Source: Candidatus Roseilinea sp. NK_OTU-006 (GTDB lineage Bacteria > Chloroflexota > Anaerolineae > J036 > Brachytrichaceae). From it: DNA of 56,085 nt. The position numbers and the translations under genes are program-made. The notes under the pieces were generated by a model. That model did no database searches, was not told the DNA's origin, and saw only the letters and a list, made by a program, of their open reading frames with translations. This document shows, one piece after another, positions 19,863-28,102 of this stretch (positions are counted from its first letter, which is position 1; each line of letters opens with the position of its first letter). The stretch is from NCBI RefSeq assembly GCF_012931985.1, contig NZ_JAAFGM010000025.1:1-56085 (forward strand). The letters are read 5' to 3'.

Positions 19863-20143
19863 AACGAAAACGCCTCTGGCCTGCCATGGGGCGAGAGGCG
19901 TTCGGTCTCGCGGTTCCACCCACCTTCTGGCCGTCCGCGTTAGTCGTCCATGCAGCCGACTGACTGCGAGCGAGCCGCTCATCGGTCGCGCTAACGGGCG
20001 AATCCCGGCTGGCCTTGCTGGCTCGGCCAACGCTCGCGGAGGGTGCTGCTGCGCCGCCGGCTGCCATCACTCACACCTGACGATGGCTCGCTGAGAGCTG
20101 CGCTGCGCAGTGCATGTTCCGCTCGTCGCTTTAGCCTACTGCG
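19863..20143 (-). ncRNA. T-box riboswitch leader of thrS
   Basis: On the minus strand the canonical T-box GGGTGGAACCGCG occupies 19909-19921. It is followed by an intrinsic terminator in which AACGCCTCT pairs with AGAGGCGTT (plus 19894-19902 and 19869-19877), ending in TTTTCGTTT. The T-box bulge reads UGGA, expected to pair with a tRNA ending UCCA; a U discriminator is found in many bacterial tRNA-Thr. Upstream are several hairpins, e.g. CGTCGC/GCGACG right at the start and GCCATC/GATGGC further on. The specifier codon was not located with confidence. Uncharged tRNA-Thr should favour antitermination and thrS expression. Confidence 0.92.
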
Positions 20144-20149
20144 ACGGCA

Positions 20150-20155
20150 ATTATA
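20150..20155 (-). promoter_or_regulatory. -10 box of the thrS T-box transcript
   Basis: A perfect TATAAT on the minus strand, placing the start near 20143, just before the first leader hairpin. The -35 region (about 20173-20178) is poor. Confidence 0.65.
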
Positions 20156-20205
20156 CGCGCCCCCTCAATCGTCGAGCAGATGATTATCTCTAAATACCCC
20201 TGAAG

Positions 20206-20217
20206 CCCCTTTTGGGG
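20206..20217. other. Small perfect hairpin downstream of the DUF72 gene
   Basis: CCCC-TTTT-GGGG lies between the DUF72 stop and the thrS promoter. It lacks a T-run on either strand, so terminator function is doubtful. Nothing else is seen in 20156-20254. Confidence 0.3.
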
Positions 20218-20254
20218 ATAGATGAGGTCGTCTCGAATTCGTTCGTTTGCGCCT

Positions 20255-21121
20255 TCACGCTCTGAATAGGCCCGGCTGGGCGGCCAGATTGCCGTCGCCC
20301 CAATCTGGCAGCGGCGGTAATGTGCGCAATCGTTCCCTGACGAAATCGTAAAAGAGGCGAGCAAGCACAGGCGCGTAGGTGTCATCCGGGTGATGGCAGA
20401 GGAAGTAGACGTCCTCATCGCCGGCGAGCCAATTCGCCACACGAGAGGCCCACTCGGCCAACCAGGCCCGGTTTGCCGCCAAGTCGGGGTGCCCGACATA
20501 GCGCACGAAGGCGAACGCCGCCGTGCGTGTGGCGCGCATGGGCAAACGCGGCTTGCGTGCTTGGGCCTCTGCTACTTCCGGACTGGATGGTGGTGCGCTG
20601 AATAAAGGTGCTGTGTCGAAGGTACAGCGGGCCACGCCAGATTGCCGCAACAACGCATCAAAATCGGCCTCGGCCACGCCGAAAAAGTCGGCGTGGCGCG
20701 GCTCGACAGCAAGTTGCAGATCGGCCGGCCAGGCGGCCAGCCAAGCGCTGAGCGCGTCCAGATGTGCTGCATCGAACGACGGCGGCAATTGCAAGAAAGC
20801 GGGCCCTCGGCGCTCGCCCAGCAAGCGCAGGCGGTCGGCAAATGCGGCGGTGTCGGCCTCGCATCGGCGCAACCGCTTGTGATGGCTAATGGACCGCGGG
20901 ACCTTGAGGCAGAACTGGAATCCAGGTGGCGTGGCGTCGCGCCAGCGCGCGATGGTGTCCGCATCCGGCAGCGCGTAGAACGTGGTGTTGCCCTCCACCG
21001 CGTTCAGGCGCCGGCTATACGTCGCCAGGAAGTCCTTCGGCTTCGTGCCTTTCGGGAAGAAGTGGCCCACCCACGTCTTCAACCCCCACATCGGGCAACC
21101 CAAGTACAACGCCATAGGCAA
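20255..21121 (-). CDS. DUF72 family protein (YecE-like)
   Basis: A 288-residue TIM-barrel-like protein of the DUF72 family. Diagnostic segments are GCPMWGLKTWVGHFFP near the start, YSRRLNAVEGNTTFYALP, FQFCLKVPRSISHHKRL, GPAFLQLPPSFDAAHL, AVEPRHADFFG and a late DVYFLCHHPDDTYAP. No enzymatic role is firmly established. It lies between trpB2 and the thrS leader on the minus strand, 94 bp after the trpB2 stop, and could be co-transcribed with trpB2. Length is normal for the family. Confidence 0.88.
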   Translation of the reverse strand: MPMALYLGCPMWGLKTWVGHFFPKGTKPKDFLATYSRRLNAVEGNTTFYALPDADTIARWRDATPPGFQFCLKVPRSISHHKRLRRCEADTAAFADRLRLLGERRGPAFLQLPPSFDAAHLDALSAWLAAWPADLQLAVEPRHADFFGVAEADFDALLRQSGVARCTFDTAPLFSAPPSSPEVAEAQARKPRLPMRATRTAAFAFVRYVGHPDLAANRAWLAEWASRVANWLAGDEDVYFLCHHPDDTYAPVLARLFYDFVRERLRTLPPLPDWGDGNLAAQPGLFRA

Positions 21122-21215
21122 CGCTCACAAGGGGCAGATGATGCCCTGGGCGCACGCGCGCGATGCACCTACGCGCTGGGAGCGGCCTGTCGCCGTCGCT
21201 CCCCATGGGCGCAGG

Positions 21216-22583
21216 CTACGCAACCACCGGAAGTTCCGCTTGTGCGCGTTCGATCTCGCTCTGCGGCAACTCGTAGTCCTCGATCTTGCCGGCCAAGTAA
21301 CGCTCATAGGCCGATAGGTCGAAGTGGCCGTGGCCGCACAGGTTGAAAGCGATCACCCGGCTGACGCCTTCCTCGCGGCAGCGGATCGCCTCGTCGATCG
21401 CGCCGCGAACGGCGTGGGCAGCCTCCGGCGCGGGCAGGATGCCTTCTGTGCGCGCGAAGAGCACGCCGGCCTCGAACGTGGCGCGCTGCTGCACTGCGCG
21501 CGCTTCAATCACCCCATGCCGGTACAGCTCGCATACGCTCGACGCCATGCCGTGATAGCGCAAGCCGCCGGCGTGGATCGGCGCGGGGATGAAGCTATGG
21601 CCAAGCGTGTACATCTTCAGCAGGGGGGTCATCATGCTGGTGTCGCCGAAATCGTAGGCGTACACGCCACGGGTGAGCGAAGGCGCCGCTGCCGGCTCGA
21701 TGGCGATCACGCGCAGGTTGGGCGCTTGGCCGGTCAGCTTGTCGCCGATGAACGGATAAGAGAAGCCGGCGAAGTTGCTGCCGCCGCCGACACAGCCGAC
21801 TAACACATCGGGATACACGCCGGCCATCTCCAGTTGTCGCTTGGCCTCCAGCCCGATCACGCTCTGATGCATCAACACGTGGTTGAGCACCGAGCCGAGC
21901 GCGTATTTCGTCGGCGTCGGGTGGGTCACGGCATCCTCCACAGCTTCGCTAATGGCAATGCCGAGCGAACCGGTGTTGTTCGGGTCCCTGGCCAGAATGG
22001 CGCGCCCGGCGTTGGTGTCCTCGCTGGGCGAAGCGACGACTTTCGCGCCCCAGGTCTCCATCAACGCGCGCCGGTAGGGCTTCTGCTCGTAGCTCACCTT
22101 GACCATGTACACCTTCAGCTCGATGTTGAAGAGTTGACAGGCCAACGCCAGCGCGCTGCCCCACTGGCCGGCGCCGGTTTCGGTGGTGATGCGCTTGGTG
22201 CCGGCTTCCTTGTTGTAGAAAGCCTGGGCGACAGCCGTGTTGGGCTTGTGACTGCCGGCCGGGCTGACGCCTTCGTATTTGTAGAAGATCTTCGCCGGCG
22301 TCTGTAGCGCCTTCTCCAGGCGATGTGCGCGATACAGCGGCGTCGGGCGCCAGAGCCTGTATACATCGCGCACCGGCTCGGGGATCTCCACCCACCGTTC
22401 ACGCGATACCTCTTGCTGGATGAGCGCCATGGGAAAGAGCGGCGCGAGGTCGTCCGGGCCGACCGGCCGTTTGGTGCCGGGGTGCAGTACCGGCGGCAGC
22501 TCGAACGGCAGATCGGCTTGAATGTTGTACCAGGCAGTGGGAATGTCGCTCTCAGCGAGGAGGAACTTCGTTTGATCGGCCAT
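21216..22583 (-). CDS. TrpB2-type tryptophan synthase beta-like protein
   Basis: A 455-residue PLP enzyme. The Schiff-base lysine is Lys113 in GSHKPNTA, the phosphate-binding loop is [11 protein letters not shown], and the long form with [10 protein letters not shown] marks the TrpB2 branch found in archaea and thermophilic bacteria. TrpB2 makes tryptophan from serine and indole, often without a TrpA partner; no trpA is nearby. The ATG at 22583 is preferred to the open frame from 22631: [11 protein letters not shown] resembles family starts and a TAAAAC -10 box lies 7 nt upstream, suggesting a leaderless message. The spacer to fmdB holds three stacked hairpins. Confidence 0.9.
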   Translation of the reverse strand: MADQTKFLLAESDIPTAWYNIQADLPFELPPVLHPGTKRPVGPDDLAPLFPMALIQQEVSRERWVEIPEPVRDVYRLWRPTPLYRAHRLEKALQTPAKIFYKYEGVSPAGSHKPNTAVAQAFYNKEAGTKRITTETGAGQWGSALALACQLFNIELKVYMVKVSYEQKPYRRALMETWGAKVVASPSEDTNAGRAILARDPNNTGSLGIAISEAVEDAVTHPTPTKYALGSVLNHVLMHQSVIGLEAKRQLEMAGVYPDVLVGCVGGGSNFAGFSYPFIGDKLTGQAPNLRVIAIEPAAAPSLTRGVYAYDFGDTSMMTPLLKMYTLGHSFIPAPIHAGGLRYHGMASSVCELYRHGVIEARAVQQRATFEAGVLFARTEGILPAPEAAHAVRGAIDEAIRCREEGVSRVIAFNLCGHGHFDLSAYERYLAGKIEDYELPQSEIERAQAELPVVA

Positions 22584-22590
22584 GCGCCGA

Positions 22591-22596
22591 GTTTTA
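22591..22596 (-). promoter_or_regulatory. -10 box of trpB2 (leaderless)
   Basis: TAAAAC on the minus strand, 7 nt before the ATG at 22583. Confidence 0.4.
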
Positions 22597-22690
22597 GCAG
22601 AGAACGCAGGGCGCGCAACTCTGCTGCTCAACGAGGCACTGGCTTCTGTTGAGAAGACCAGTGCCTCCCATAGCAGGCGCTATGTTTTTT
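22591..22690 (+). ncRNA. Candidate small structured RNA or terminator cluster
   Basis: On the plus strand three hairpins follow one another: AGCAGAG/CTCTGCT (22596-22602 with 22619-22625), GAGGCACTGG/CCAGTGCCTC (22633-22642 with 22658-22667, extended by CTTCT/AGAAG with one bulge), and CATAGC-AGGC-GCTATG (22669-22684) followed directly by TTTTTT. The last is a textbook terminator on the plus strand, yet no plus-strand gene lies upstream. The same hairpins could act on the minus strand between fmdB and trpB2. No promoter was identified. Confidence 0.35.
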
Positions 22691-22982
22691 CGGCCTTGGA
22701 TTGGGGCTTGGCGGGCGCTTTGGACTCTGACTCCGCCTTGCCGTCGGTCGAGCTTGACTCGGTCTCGCTGTGCTTCGTCTCTACCGAATGCTTGGCCTTG
22801 TCGCTCTTGCTGTCGGTGATATACCAGCCGCTGCCCTTGAACGTGACGGCCACCTGGCTCACCACGCGATAGACGCTGCGTTTGCCGCATTTCGGGCAGC
22901 GCTTGATCGGTTCATCGGTGAACTTCTGCTGCTTCTCAAATTCGAAGCCGCAATCGGGACAAGCGTACTGATACACGGGCAT
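22680..22982 (-). CDS. FmdB-family zinc ribbon protein
   Basis: A 100-residue protein beginning MPVYQYACPDCG. Zinc ligands are Cys8/Cys11 and Cys29/Cys32 (RCPKCGK), the FmdB/CxxC_CXXC regulatory-domain pattern. After residue 60 the tail is acidic and Lys/Ser/Glu-rich (for example ETKHSETESS), low complexity and probably disordered. The role of the family is uncertain; it was named from a putative regulator of formamidase. The start at 22982 is supported by the family N-terminus and by a perfect TATAAT 9 nt upstream, so the message is leaderless. The stop lies inside a hairpin. Confidence 0.88.
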   Translation of the reverse strand: MPVYQYACPDCGFEFEKQQKFTDEPIKRCPKCGKRSVYRVVSQVAVTFKGSGWYITDSKSDKAKHSVETKHSETESSSTDGKAESESKAPAKPQSKAEKT

Positions 22983-22991
22983 AGCGCTCGG

Positions 22992-22997
22992 ATTATA
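22992..22997 (-). promoter_or_regulatory. -10 box of fmdB (leaderless)
   Basis: A perfect TATAAT on the minus strand, with 9 nt between its last base and the ATG at 22982. Confidence 0.65.
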
Positions 22998-23126
22998 GCG
23001 GGTCATGCCGGTCGGGCTGCTATATCTGCAGGGGCGGGGCAGGGGGAGTGGCAGGGCACGCCCGTGCCTACCCGCTCGAAGTGCGCCTCAACCATGAACG
23101 GCCCGACTGGTTCGGATCGGTTGCGC

Positions 23127-23537
23127 TCACGCGCGCTTGAGCGTGACAAGCGCCGGCACCCGGTCGAACATCCAAAAGCCGAATGGCAGGCCGATGATCG
23201 TCATGCACAACGCGTAGGCCACCACAATCCAGAGGGCGCTCACCCACCATCCGATCAACACAAAGTAGATGGCGCGGATGAAGAAATTGACCTGCGGCGC
23301 ATCGCTTACCCAACCCTGGGGTGATACCTGCACCAGCCGCCGGCCGCGCAGCGCCATGATCTGTGGCACGTGGTTCAGCATCGCTGCGCCCAGCGGCAGG
23401 CCGACGATGGTGAGGCACAACACCCAGGCCACAACGACCCAGAGCGCGCCCAGCCACCACCCGACGAATGCAAACCAGAGAATTTGCAGCACACAACCCG
23501 GGCGGTTGGTCTGCTCGTACACGACGGGTCGAGCCAT
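23127..23537 (-). CDS. YccF domain-containing inner membrane protein
   Basis: A 136-residue membrane protein made of two related halves: LWFAFVGWWLGALWV with CLTIVGLPLG, then YFVLIGWWVSALWI with CMTIIGLPFG. This duplicated pattern is the YccF (formerly DUF307) domain. Four membrane spans are expected. Function is unknown. The start MARPVVYEQ at 23537 is chosen over the ATG at 23552 by similarity to family starts. A TATAAT at 23615-23620 suggests its own promoter with a leader of about 70 nt. It lies between the lon operon and fmdB on the same strand. Confidence 0.88.
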   Translation of the reverse strand: MARPVVYEQTNRPGCVLQILWFAFVGWWLGALWVVVAWVLCLTIVGLPLGAAMLNHVPQIMALRGRRLVQVSPQGWVSDAPQVNFFIRAIYFVLIGWWVSALWIVVAYALCMTIIGLPFGFWMFDRVPALVTLKRA

Positions 23538-23568
23538 GTTGCTATCCTCCACTCCCGATCACCCATGT

Positions 23569-23814
23569 TCAGCCTTTGGTTGCACAATGCCGCGCTGATA
23601 AGCTGCTGCGCGCGATTATAGGGGGCGCGCGCCCAGCGACGACCTCCTCGAGCCGCGCCCTCTTTCGGCAGCAGCCAGGGAGTGGCGCCTTGCGTTCGCG
23701 CGCCTCGGCGGGCGCAGCGGCTGCCGGCTTGCGCCAATCCTTCAGCGCCGCTTCGATCCGCGCCATCTCACGCTGCGCTTCCGCTGAGGTGAATTTGCGG
23801 GCCGGTTGATTCAA
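23569..23814 (-). CDS. Small hypothetical protein downstream of lon
   Basis: An 81-codon frame starting 15 bp after the lon stop. Its first 30 residues (RKFTSAEAQREMARIEAAL) look like a genuine amphipathic helix, but the C-terminal half is arginine-rich and runs through the presumed yccF promoter, so the frame may be truncated or shifted. No family is recognised. Confidence 0.3.
   Translation of the reverse strand: MNQPARKFTSAEAQREMARIEAALKDWRKPAAAAPAEARERKAPLPGCCRKRARLEEVVAGRAPPIIARSSLSARHCATKG
23615..23620 (-). promoter_or_regulatory. -10 box upstream of yccF
   Basis: A perfect TATAAT on the minus strand, about 78 bp before the yccF start; the -35 region is not convincing. Confidence 0.5.
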
Positions 23815-23829
23815 TCGGCCCGCCGAGCA

Positions 23830-26373
23830 TCAAGCCGCTCGCGGAGCAGCGCGAGGATCGGCCGTCCCCGGCGCCGACGCCGTCTTCTTGCGCGATCGGC
23901 GCGGTTTGGACGCGCCGTTTTGTCGTGGATCGGGCGCGAGGGGTTGCGGCTGGGCAACCAGGGCCACGCGCAGCACCTCGTCCATTGTCGCGGCTTGAAT
24001 CAGCGTCATATCGCGCTGAACCCGCCGGGGGACTTCCTCGAGATCTTTAGCGTTCTTCTTGGGCAGGATGAACGTGCGGATGCCGGCCCGGTGAGCCGCG
24101 AGCAGTTTCTCTTTGAGGCCGCCGATGGGCAACACGCGCCCGCGCAGCGTGATCTCGCCGGTCATCGCCACGTCGTGTCGCGTCGGGATCTTCGTCAGCG
24201 CCGAGATGAGCGCCGTCGCCATGGCGATGCCGGCGCTTGGCCCCTCTTTCGAGATCGCCCCCTCCGGCACATGAATATGAATGTCGTGTTTCTCGAACGT
24301 CTTCTTGGGGATGCCGAATTCGCGCGCGCGCGTGCGCGCGTAACTGAGCGCGGCCTTGGCGCTCTCTTGCATCACTTCGCCCAGTTGGCCGGTCAGCGTC
24401 AATTCTCCCTCGCCCTCCATGAGCGTCACCTCGATTTGCATCAAGTCGCCGCCGGCCTCATCCCATGCCACGCCGTTCGCCACGCCGATTTGGTCTTGCT
24501 CATCCACCTTGCCAAAATCAAACTGGGGCGGCCCGAGGAAACGATGCAGCATGCTCGGCGTGATGCGGTGCGCATGCGGTTTGCCCTCCGCGACGCGCCG
24601 CGCGATCTTGCGGCAGATGGTCGCGATGGCGCGATCGAGGTTGCGCACGCCGGCCTCATAGGTGTATTCGCGAATGATCTGTCGCAGCGCCTGGTCGCTG
24701 AAGGCGACCGGCTTATAGCTGTTGTTCCCCACTGCAAGGTCGAGGCCATTTTCGGCGATCTGTTTGGGCACCAAGAAGCGGCGCGCGATCTCCAGCTTTT
24801 CCTCCTCGACATAGCCGGTGAACTCGATCACCTCCAAGCGGTCGCGCAGCGCCGGCGGGATGTCATACAGATAGTTGGCCGTCGTCACCCACATGACCTG
24901 GCTCAGGTCATAGGGGATGTCGAGATAGTGGTCCTCGAACTCGAAGTTCTGCTCTGGGTCAAGCACCTCGAGCAAGGCGGCGCTGGGATCGCCGCGAAAG
25001 TCGCTGCCCAGCTTATCGATCTCGTCCAGCACGAACAGGGGGTTGATCGTGCCAGCGCGGCGCATGGTTTGCAGGATGCGCCCGGGCAGCGCCCCGACGT
25101 AGGTGCGGCGATGTCCGCGGATCTCGGCTTCATCATGCACGCCGCCCACCGACATGCGCACAAACCGGCGTCCGAGCGAATCGGCGATGCTGCGAGCGAG
25201 CGAAGTCTTGCCTGTGCCGGGCGGCCCAACGAAGCACAGAATGGGGCTGCGCGATAGGTTGCCCTTAAGTTTGCGCACGGCGATGTGTTCGAGGATGCGC
25301 TCCTTGGGCTTGGTCAGTCCGTAGTGGCGCTCGTCGAGGATGCGCGCAGCGCGCTTTACGTCCAGGATGTCCTCGCTGCGCTCCGTCCATGGCAGCGCCA
25401 GCAGCCACTCGACGTAGTCGCGCACCATGCTCACCTCGGGCGACGCGCTGTGGAGCTGTTCGAGCTTGTGGATCTCGCGTTCAACGCGTTCGCGCACTGC
25501 ATCGGGCAGCGCTTTCTTCTCCAAGCGTTCGCGCAGAAGCTTGATCTCGCTCGCGCCAGCGTCTATCTCGCCCAGCTCGGTCTGAATCGAGCGCAGTTGC
25601 TCGCGCAGATAGTACTCGCGTTGGCTCTTGTCCACTTCGCTCTGCGCGCGCTCGTGAATGCGATCCTCCAGCTCTAACACGTCCAGCTCGCGGGCGAGGA
25701 TGGTGCTCAGCTTCTGCAGACGGCTCAGCGGATCCACCGCTTCCAAGATGCTCTGGCGCGCGGCGACGTTGAGCGGCATGGTCTGCGCGATGAAATCGGC
25801 CAACCAACCCGGCTCGTGGATGTTCATCGCATAGACGAACGATTCCTCTGGGATGCGCTCGTTCAGCTCGACCACGTTGTCGAACAAGGTGAGCACCGCG
25901 CGCATCAGCGCCTCGGCAGCCGGCGACTGCGCCTGGGGTTCGTGCAGCACCTCGACGCGCGCCATCAGAAACGGCGTGGCCTGTAACCACTCCACCACCT
26001 TCACCCGCGCGCGCCCTTGCACGATCAAACTGGCCGACCCGTCCGGCAAATTCAACATGCGCCCGATGGCCACGGCTGCGCCGATCTCGTATAAGTCGGA
26101 TGGGCGCGGATCTTCGACATCTGCCGACTGTTGCGCGATGGCGACGGCTAGGCCCAGCGAGCGCGCCACCTCGAGCGCGCGCAGCGATCGCTCGCGCCCG
26201 ATCGTCAGCGGCATGACCGAGCGCGGATACACGACCAGGTCGCGCAGCGGTATGACCGGCGCCTCGAAGACATCCGGCAATGGCGCCTTGGCCTCGGCTT
26301 GTTGGAGCAACCCGTCGCCAAAACTGGCGCTGAGCAGCCAATCGTGCATTGGGGAAGTGAACGAACTTTTCAT
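23830..26373 (-). CDS. lon: ATP-dependent Lon protease
   Basis: An 847-residue LonA. The N-terminal substrate-binding domain ([17 protein letters not shown]) is followed by a coiled coil, the AAA+ module with Walker [10 protein letters not shown] (383-391) and [10 protein letters not shown] as Walker B, and the C-terminal protease domain. The catalytic Ser is about residue 713 in KEGPSAGIA and the Lys about 756 in GGLKEKLL, the standard Ser-Lys dyad. It degrades misfolded and regulatory proteins in the cytoplasm. The last 30 residues are Lys/Arg/Ala/Pro-rich, a basic tail beyond the usual domain that might bind DNA. It starts 7 bp after folC, so folC-lon form an operon. Confidence 0.96.
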   Translation of the reverse strand: MKSSFTSPMHDWLLSASFGDGLLQQAEAKAPLPDVFEAPVIPLRDLVVYPRSVMPLTIGRERSLRALEVARSLGLAVAIAQQSADVEDPRPSDLYEIGAAVAIGRMLNLPDGSASLIVQGRARVKVVEWLQATPFLMARVEVLHEPQAQSPAAEALMRAVLTLFDNVVELNERIPEESFVYAMNIHEPGWLADFIAQTMPLNVAARQSILEAVDPLSRLQKLSTILARELDVLELEDRIHERAQSEVDKSQREYYLREQLRSIQTELGEIDAGASEIKLLRERLEKKALPDAVRERVEREIHKLEQLHSASPEVSMVRDYVEWLLALPWTERSEDILDVKRAARILDERHYGLTKPKERILEHIAVRKLKGNLSRSPILCFVGPPGTGKTSLARSIADSLGRRFVRMSVGGVHDEAEIRGHRRTYVGALPGRILQTMRRAGTINPLFVLDEIDKLGSDFRGDPSAALLEVLDPEQNFEFEDHYLDIPYDLSQVMWVTTANYLYDIPPALRDRLEVIEFTGYVEEEKLEIARRFLVPKQIAENGLDLAVGNNSYKPVAFSDQALRQIIREYTYEAGVRNLDRAIATICRKIARRVAEGKPHAHRITPSMLHRFLGPPQFDFGKVDEQDQIGVANGVAWDEAGGDLMQIEVTLMEGEGELTLTGQLGEVMQESAKAALSYARTRAREFGIPKKTFEKHDIHIHVPEGAISKEGPSAGIAMATALISALTKIPTRHDVAMTGEITLRGRVLPIGGLKEKLLAAHRAGIRTFILPKKNAKDLEEVPRRVQRDMTLIQAATMDEVLRVALVAQPQPLAPDPRQNGASKPRRSRKKTASAPGTADPRAAPRAA

Positions 26374-26380
26374 CGAAGCA

Positions 26381-27760
26381 TCAGTCGAAAACCGGCAGCG
26401 TTTCGGCGCCCGTCAACTGCGCCCACCGGACGCGCGCCTCCCCGACAAAAGCGACGCTGCCAAAAATGCAAACGGGTTCATCCCCCTTTATAGCGACATC
26501 CAGCGCATCAGCCAAGCTGGGCAGCGCTACGGCGCGCGCGATATCCGCCTGGGCCGCGATCGCCAACAGGCGTTCGGCCGGGATGGCGCGCGGCGAGTTG
26601 GCTTGCTGTGAGAAAATCCATCGCGTCGCGCGCGGGTTGAGCGCCCTGATCATGCCCTCGGCGTCTTTATCCTTCAGCGTGCCGAAGATGAAGACCCAGC
26701 GGCGGCCTGGGAAGACCTCCGCCAGCGTCGCGCCCAGCTTGTTGGCGCTATCGAGGTTATGCGCGCCATCGGCCACCAGGGGGGGATCGGCCCGCAGGAT
26801 CTGAAAGCGGCCCGGCCAGGCCGCCAGCCGCAACCCATCGCGCACTGCGCGCGCGCCGAAGTCGTGCGCGCCCGTGGCCAGCAGCGCATCGCGGATCACA
26901 TCGATTGCGGCGATCACGGTCGTCGCGTTCTCGATCTGGTGCTTGCCCAGCAAGGCGATCTCATACCAGCCCTCCAGATCGTTGACGAACGGTTTCTCCT
27001 TGCTGCGGACCAGCGAGACCTTTTTGACTTCAAACGACTGTTTGATGAGCGAGAACGGCCCTGGCGTCCAACGCCAATGCCGTCCGACCACCGTGAGCGG
27101 CGCACTGCGTTCTTGCGCTGCGCGCTCGATCACCGCCATGGCGGCCGCCGGCTGTGACTGGCTGATCACGGGCACGCCCGGTTTAATGATGCCGGCCTTC
27201 TCCCCGGCAATCTCGCTCAGCGTGCTGCCGAGGATGTGTTGATGGTCATAGCTGATCGAGGTGATAATCGCCGCCTGCGGGGTGATCACATTGGTCGCAT
27301 CGAGCCGACCGCCCAGACCGACTTCGATCACCGCCCAATCCACATCTTGGTGTGAGAAGTATAGAAAGCCCATAGCGGTGATCGCCTCGAAGGTGGTGAG
27401 GCCGGGCGCTGCTTCGGCCGCCTCTTTGACTTTCTGCGCGAGCGCGCCAACCGCCTCCGGCGCGATCAGCTCGCCGTTGACCTGAATGCGCTCGCGAAAG
27501 CTGCTCAGGTGCGGCGAGGTATAGAGGCCAACTTTCAAGCCGAGCTGCTTGAGGCACGACGCCATGAGCGCACACGTCGAGCCTTTGCCTTTCGTGCCGG
27601 CCACGTGGATCGTGCGATAGCGCTCCTGTGGGTTGCCCAGCCGAGCCAGCACGGCGCGCATCCGGTCGAGGTCCAGCGTCTCGTGCGTGTATGCGTCTAT
27701 TGAAACGCGTTCGTAATTGGCGAGTGAATACAAATACTCCAGCGCTTCGGTGTAAAGCAT
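26381..27760 (-). CDS. folC: Folylpolyglutamate synthase/dihydrofolate synthase
   Basis: A Mur-ligase-like protein of 459 residues. The P-loop is VAGTKGKGSTCALM. Further family signatures are YTSPHLSSFRERI, VIEVGLGGRLDATN and SISYDHQHILGSTL. It adds glutamate to dihydropteroate and/or folates using ATP. ATG 27760 is chosen because LYTEALEYLYSL matches FolC N-termini; the frame is open to 27844 but its first 28 residues do not resemble the family. A minus-strand TATATG (27842-27847) would give a leader of about 75 nt. It is divergent from the purM relic and heads an operon with lon. Confidence 0.93.
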   Translation of the reverse strand: MLYTEALEYLYSLANYERVSIDAYTHETLDLDRMRAVLARLGNPQERYRTIHVAGTKGKGSTCALMASCLKQLGLKVGLYTSPHLSSFRERIQVNGELIAPEAVGALAQKVKEAAEAAPGLTTFEAITAMGFLYFSHQDVDWAVIEVGLGGRLDATNVITPQAAIITSISYDHQHILGSTLSEIAGEKAGIIKPGVPVISQSQPAAAMAVIERAAQERSAPLTVVGRHWRWTPGPFSLIKQSFEVKKVSLVRSKEKPFVNDLEGWYEIALLGKHQIENATTVIAAIDVIRDALLATGAHDFGARAVRDGLRLAAWPGRFQILRADPPLVADGAHNLDSANKLGATLAEVFPGRRWVFIFGTLKDKDAEGMIRALNPRATRWIFSQQANSPRAIPAERLLAIAAQADIARAVALPSLADALDVAIKGDEPVCIFGSVAFVGEARVRWAQLTGAETLPVFD

Positions 27761-27841
27761 GGCATCGGCGCAATCGCCGCGTTGGGTGTGTGCCCCCCAT
27801 TGCGCACAGCCGACAAACGCCGAGCGATCGCTGACTTGAAT

Positions 27842-27851
27842 CATATATCAT
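27842..27851. promoter_or_regulatory. Overlapping divergent -10 boxes between folC and the purM relic
   Basis: On the plus strand TATCAT (27846-27851) lies 6 nt before the purM relic ATG. On the minus strand TATATG (27842-27847) faces folC. Both -10 boxes share the ATAT core. Confidence 0.45.
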
Positions 27852-27857
27852 TCGCGC

Positions 27858-28086
27858 ATGGCGCCTTTCGCTTATGCGGCTGCCGGAGCAGGCATTGATG
27901 CCGGAAATGAAGCCGTCGCACTGATGGGGGCGGGCGGGCCGCATCAGCGACCAAGAGATGCGGCGCGTGTTCAACGGCGACATGGGCCTGGTCATGATCG
28001 TCGCGCCGGAACATGTCAATGCCCTTCAAGCGGCGTTGGGCGAGCCGTCTTGGGTGATCGGGCGCGTGGCCCCCTCTGACTCTTGA
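27858..28086 (+). pseudogene. purM: purM relic: N- and C-terminal ends joined, about 280 codons deleted
   Basis: The first 23 codons read MAPFAYAAAGAGIDAGNEAV and match the start of phosphoribosylformylglycinamidine cyclo-ligase (E. coli YKDAGVDIDAGNALV). From 27937, in the next frame, the sequence reads GRISDQEMRRVFN, then MGLVMIVAPEHV, then WVIGRVAPSDS and a TGA at 28086. That is the PurM C-terminus (E. coli HHEMYRTFN, GVGMIIALP, WKIGIIKASDS). The junction falls in a G-rich stretch near 27926-27936. All central residues of the ATP and substrate sites are missing, so the relic cannot make AIR synthetase. It keeps a -10 box 6 nt before the ATG. Confidence 0.85.
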
Positions 28087-28102
28087 TGACCTGTGAGCGA
28101 CC

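Noticed and set aside
19846-20094. Small open frames in the thrS leader
   Set aside because: The region is explained by the T-box RNA and its terminator; the frames have no protein-like features.
20156-20254. C-terminal continuation of the DUF72 protein or a separate small gene
   Set aside because: The DUF72 frame stops normally at 20255 and the rest carries only a small hairpin and the thrS promoter.
23051-23070. Short GC-rich palindrome GGCACG/CGTGCC between yccF and fmdB
   Set aside because: Six-bp arms in GC-rich sequence are common, and there is no T-run; not enough to call a terminator or REP element.
23806-25257. 483-codon plus-strand frame opposite lon
   Set aside because: It covers the lon protease domain antisense, has no family features and biased composition.
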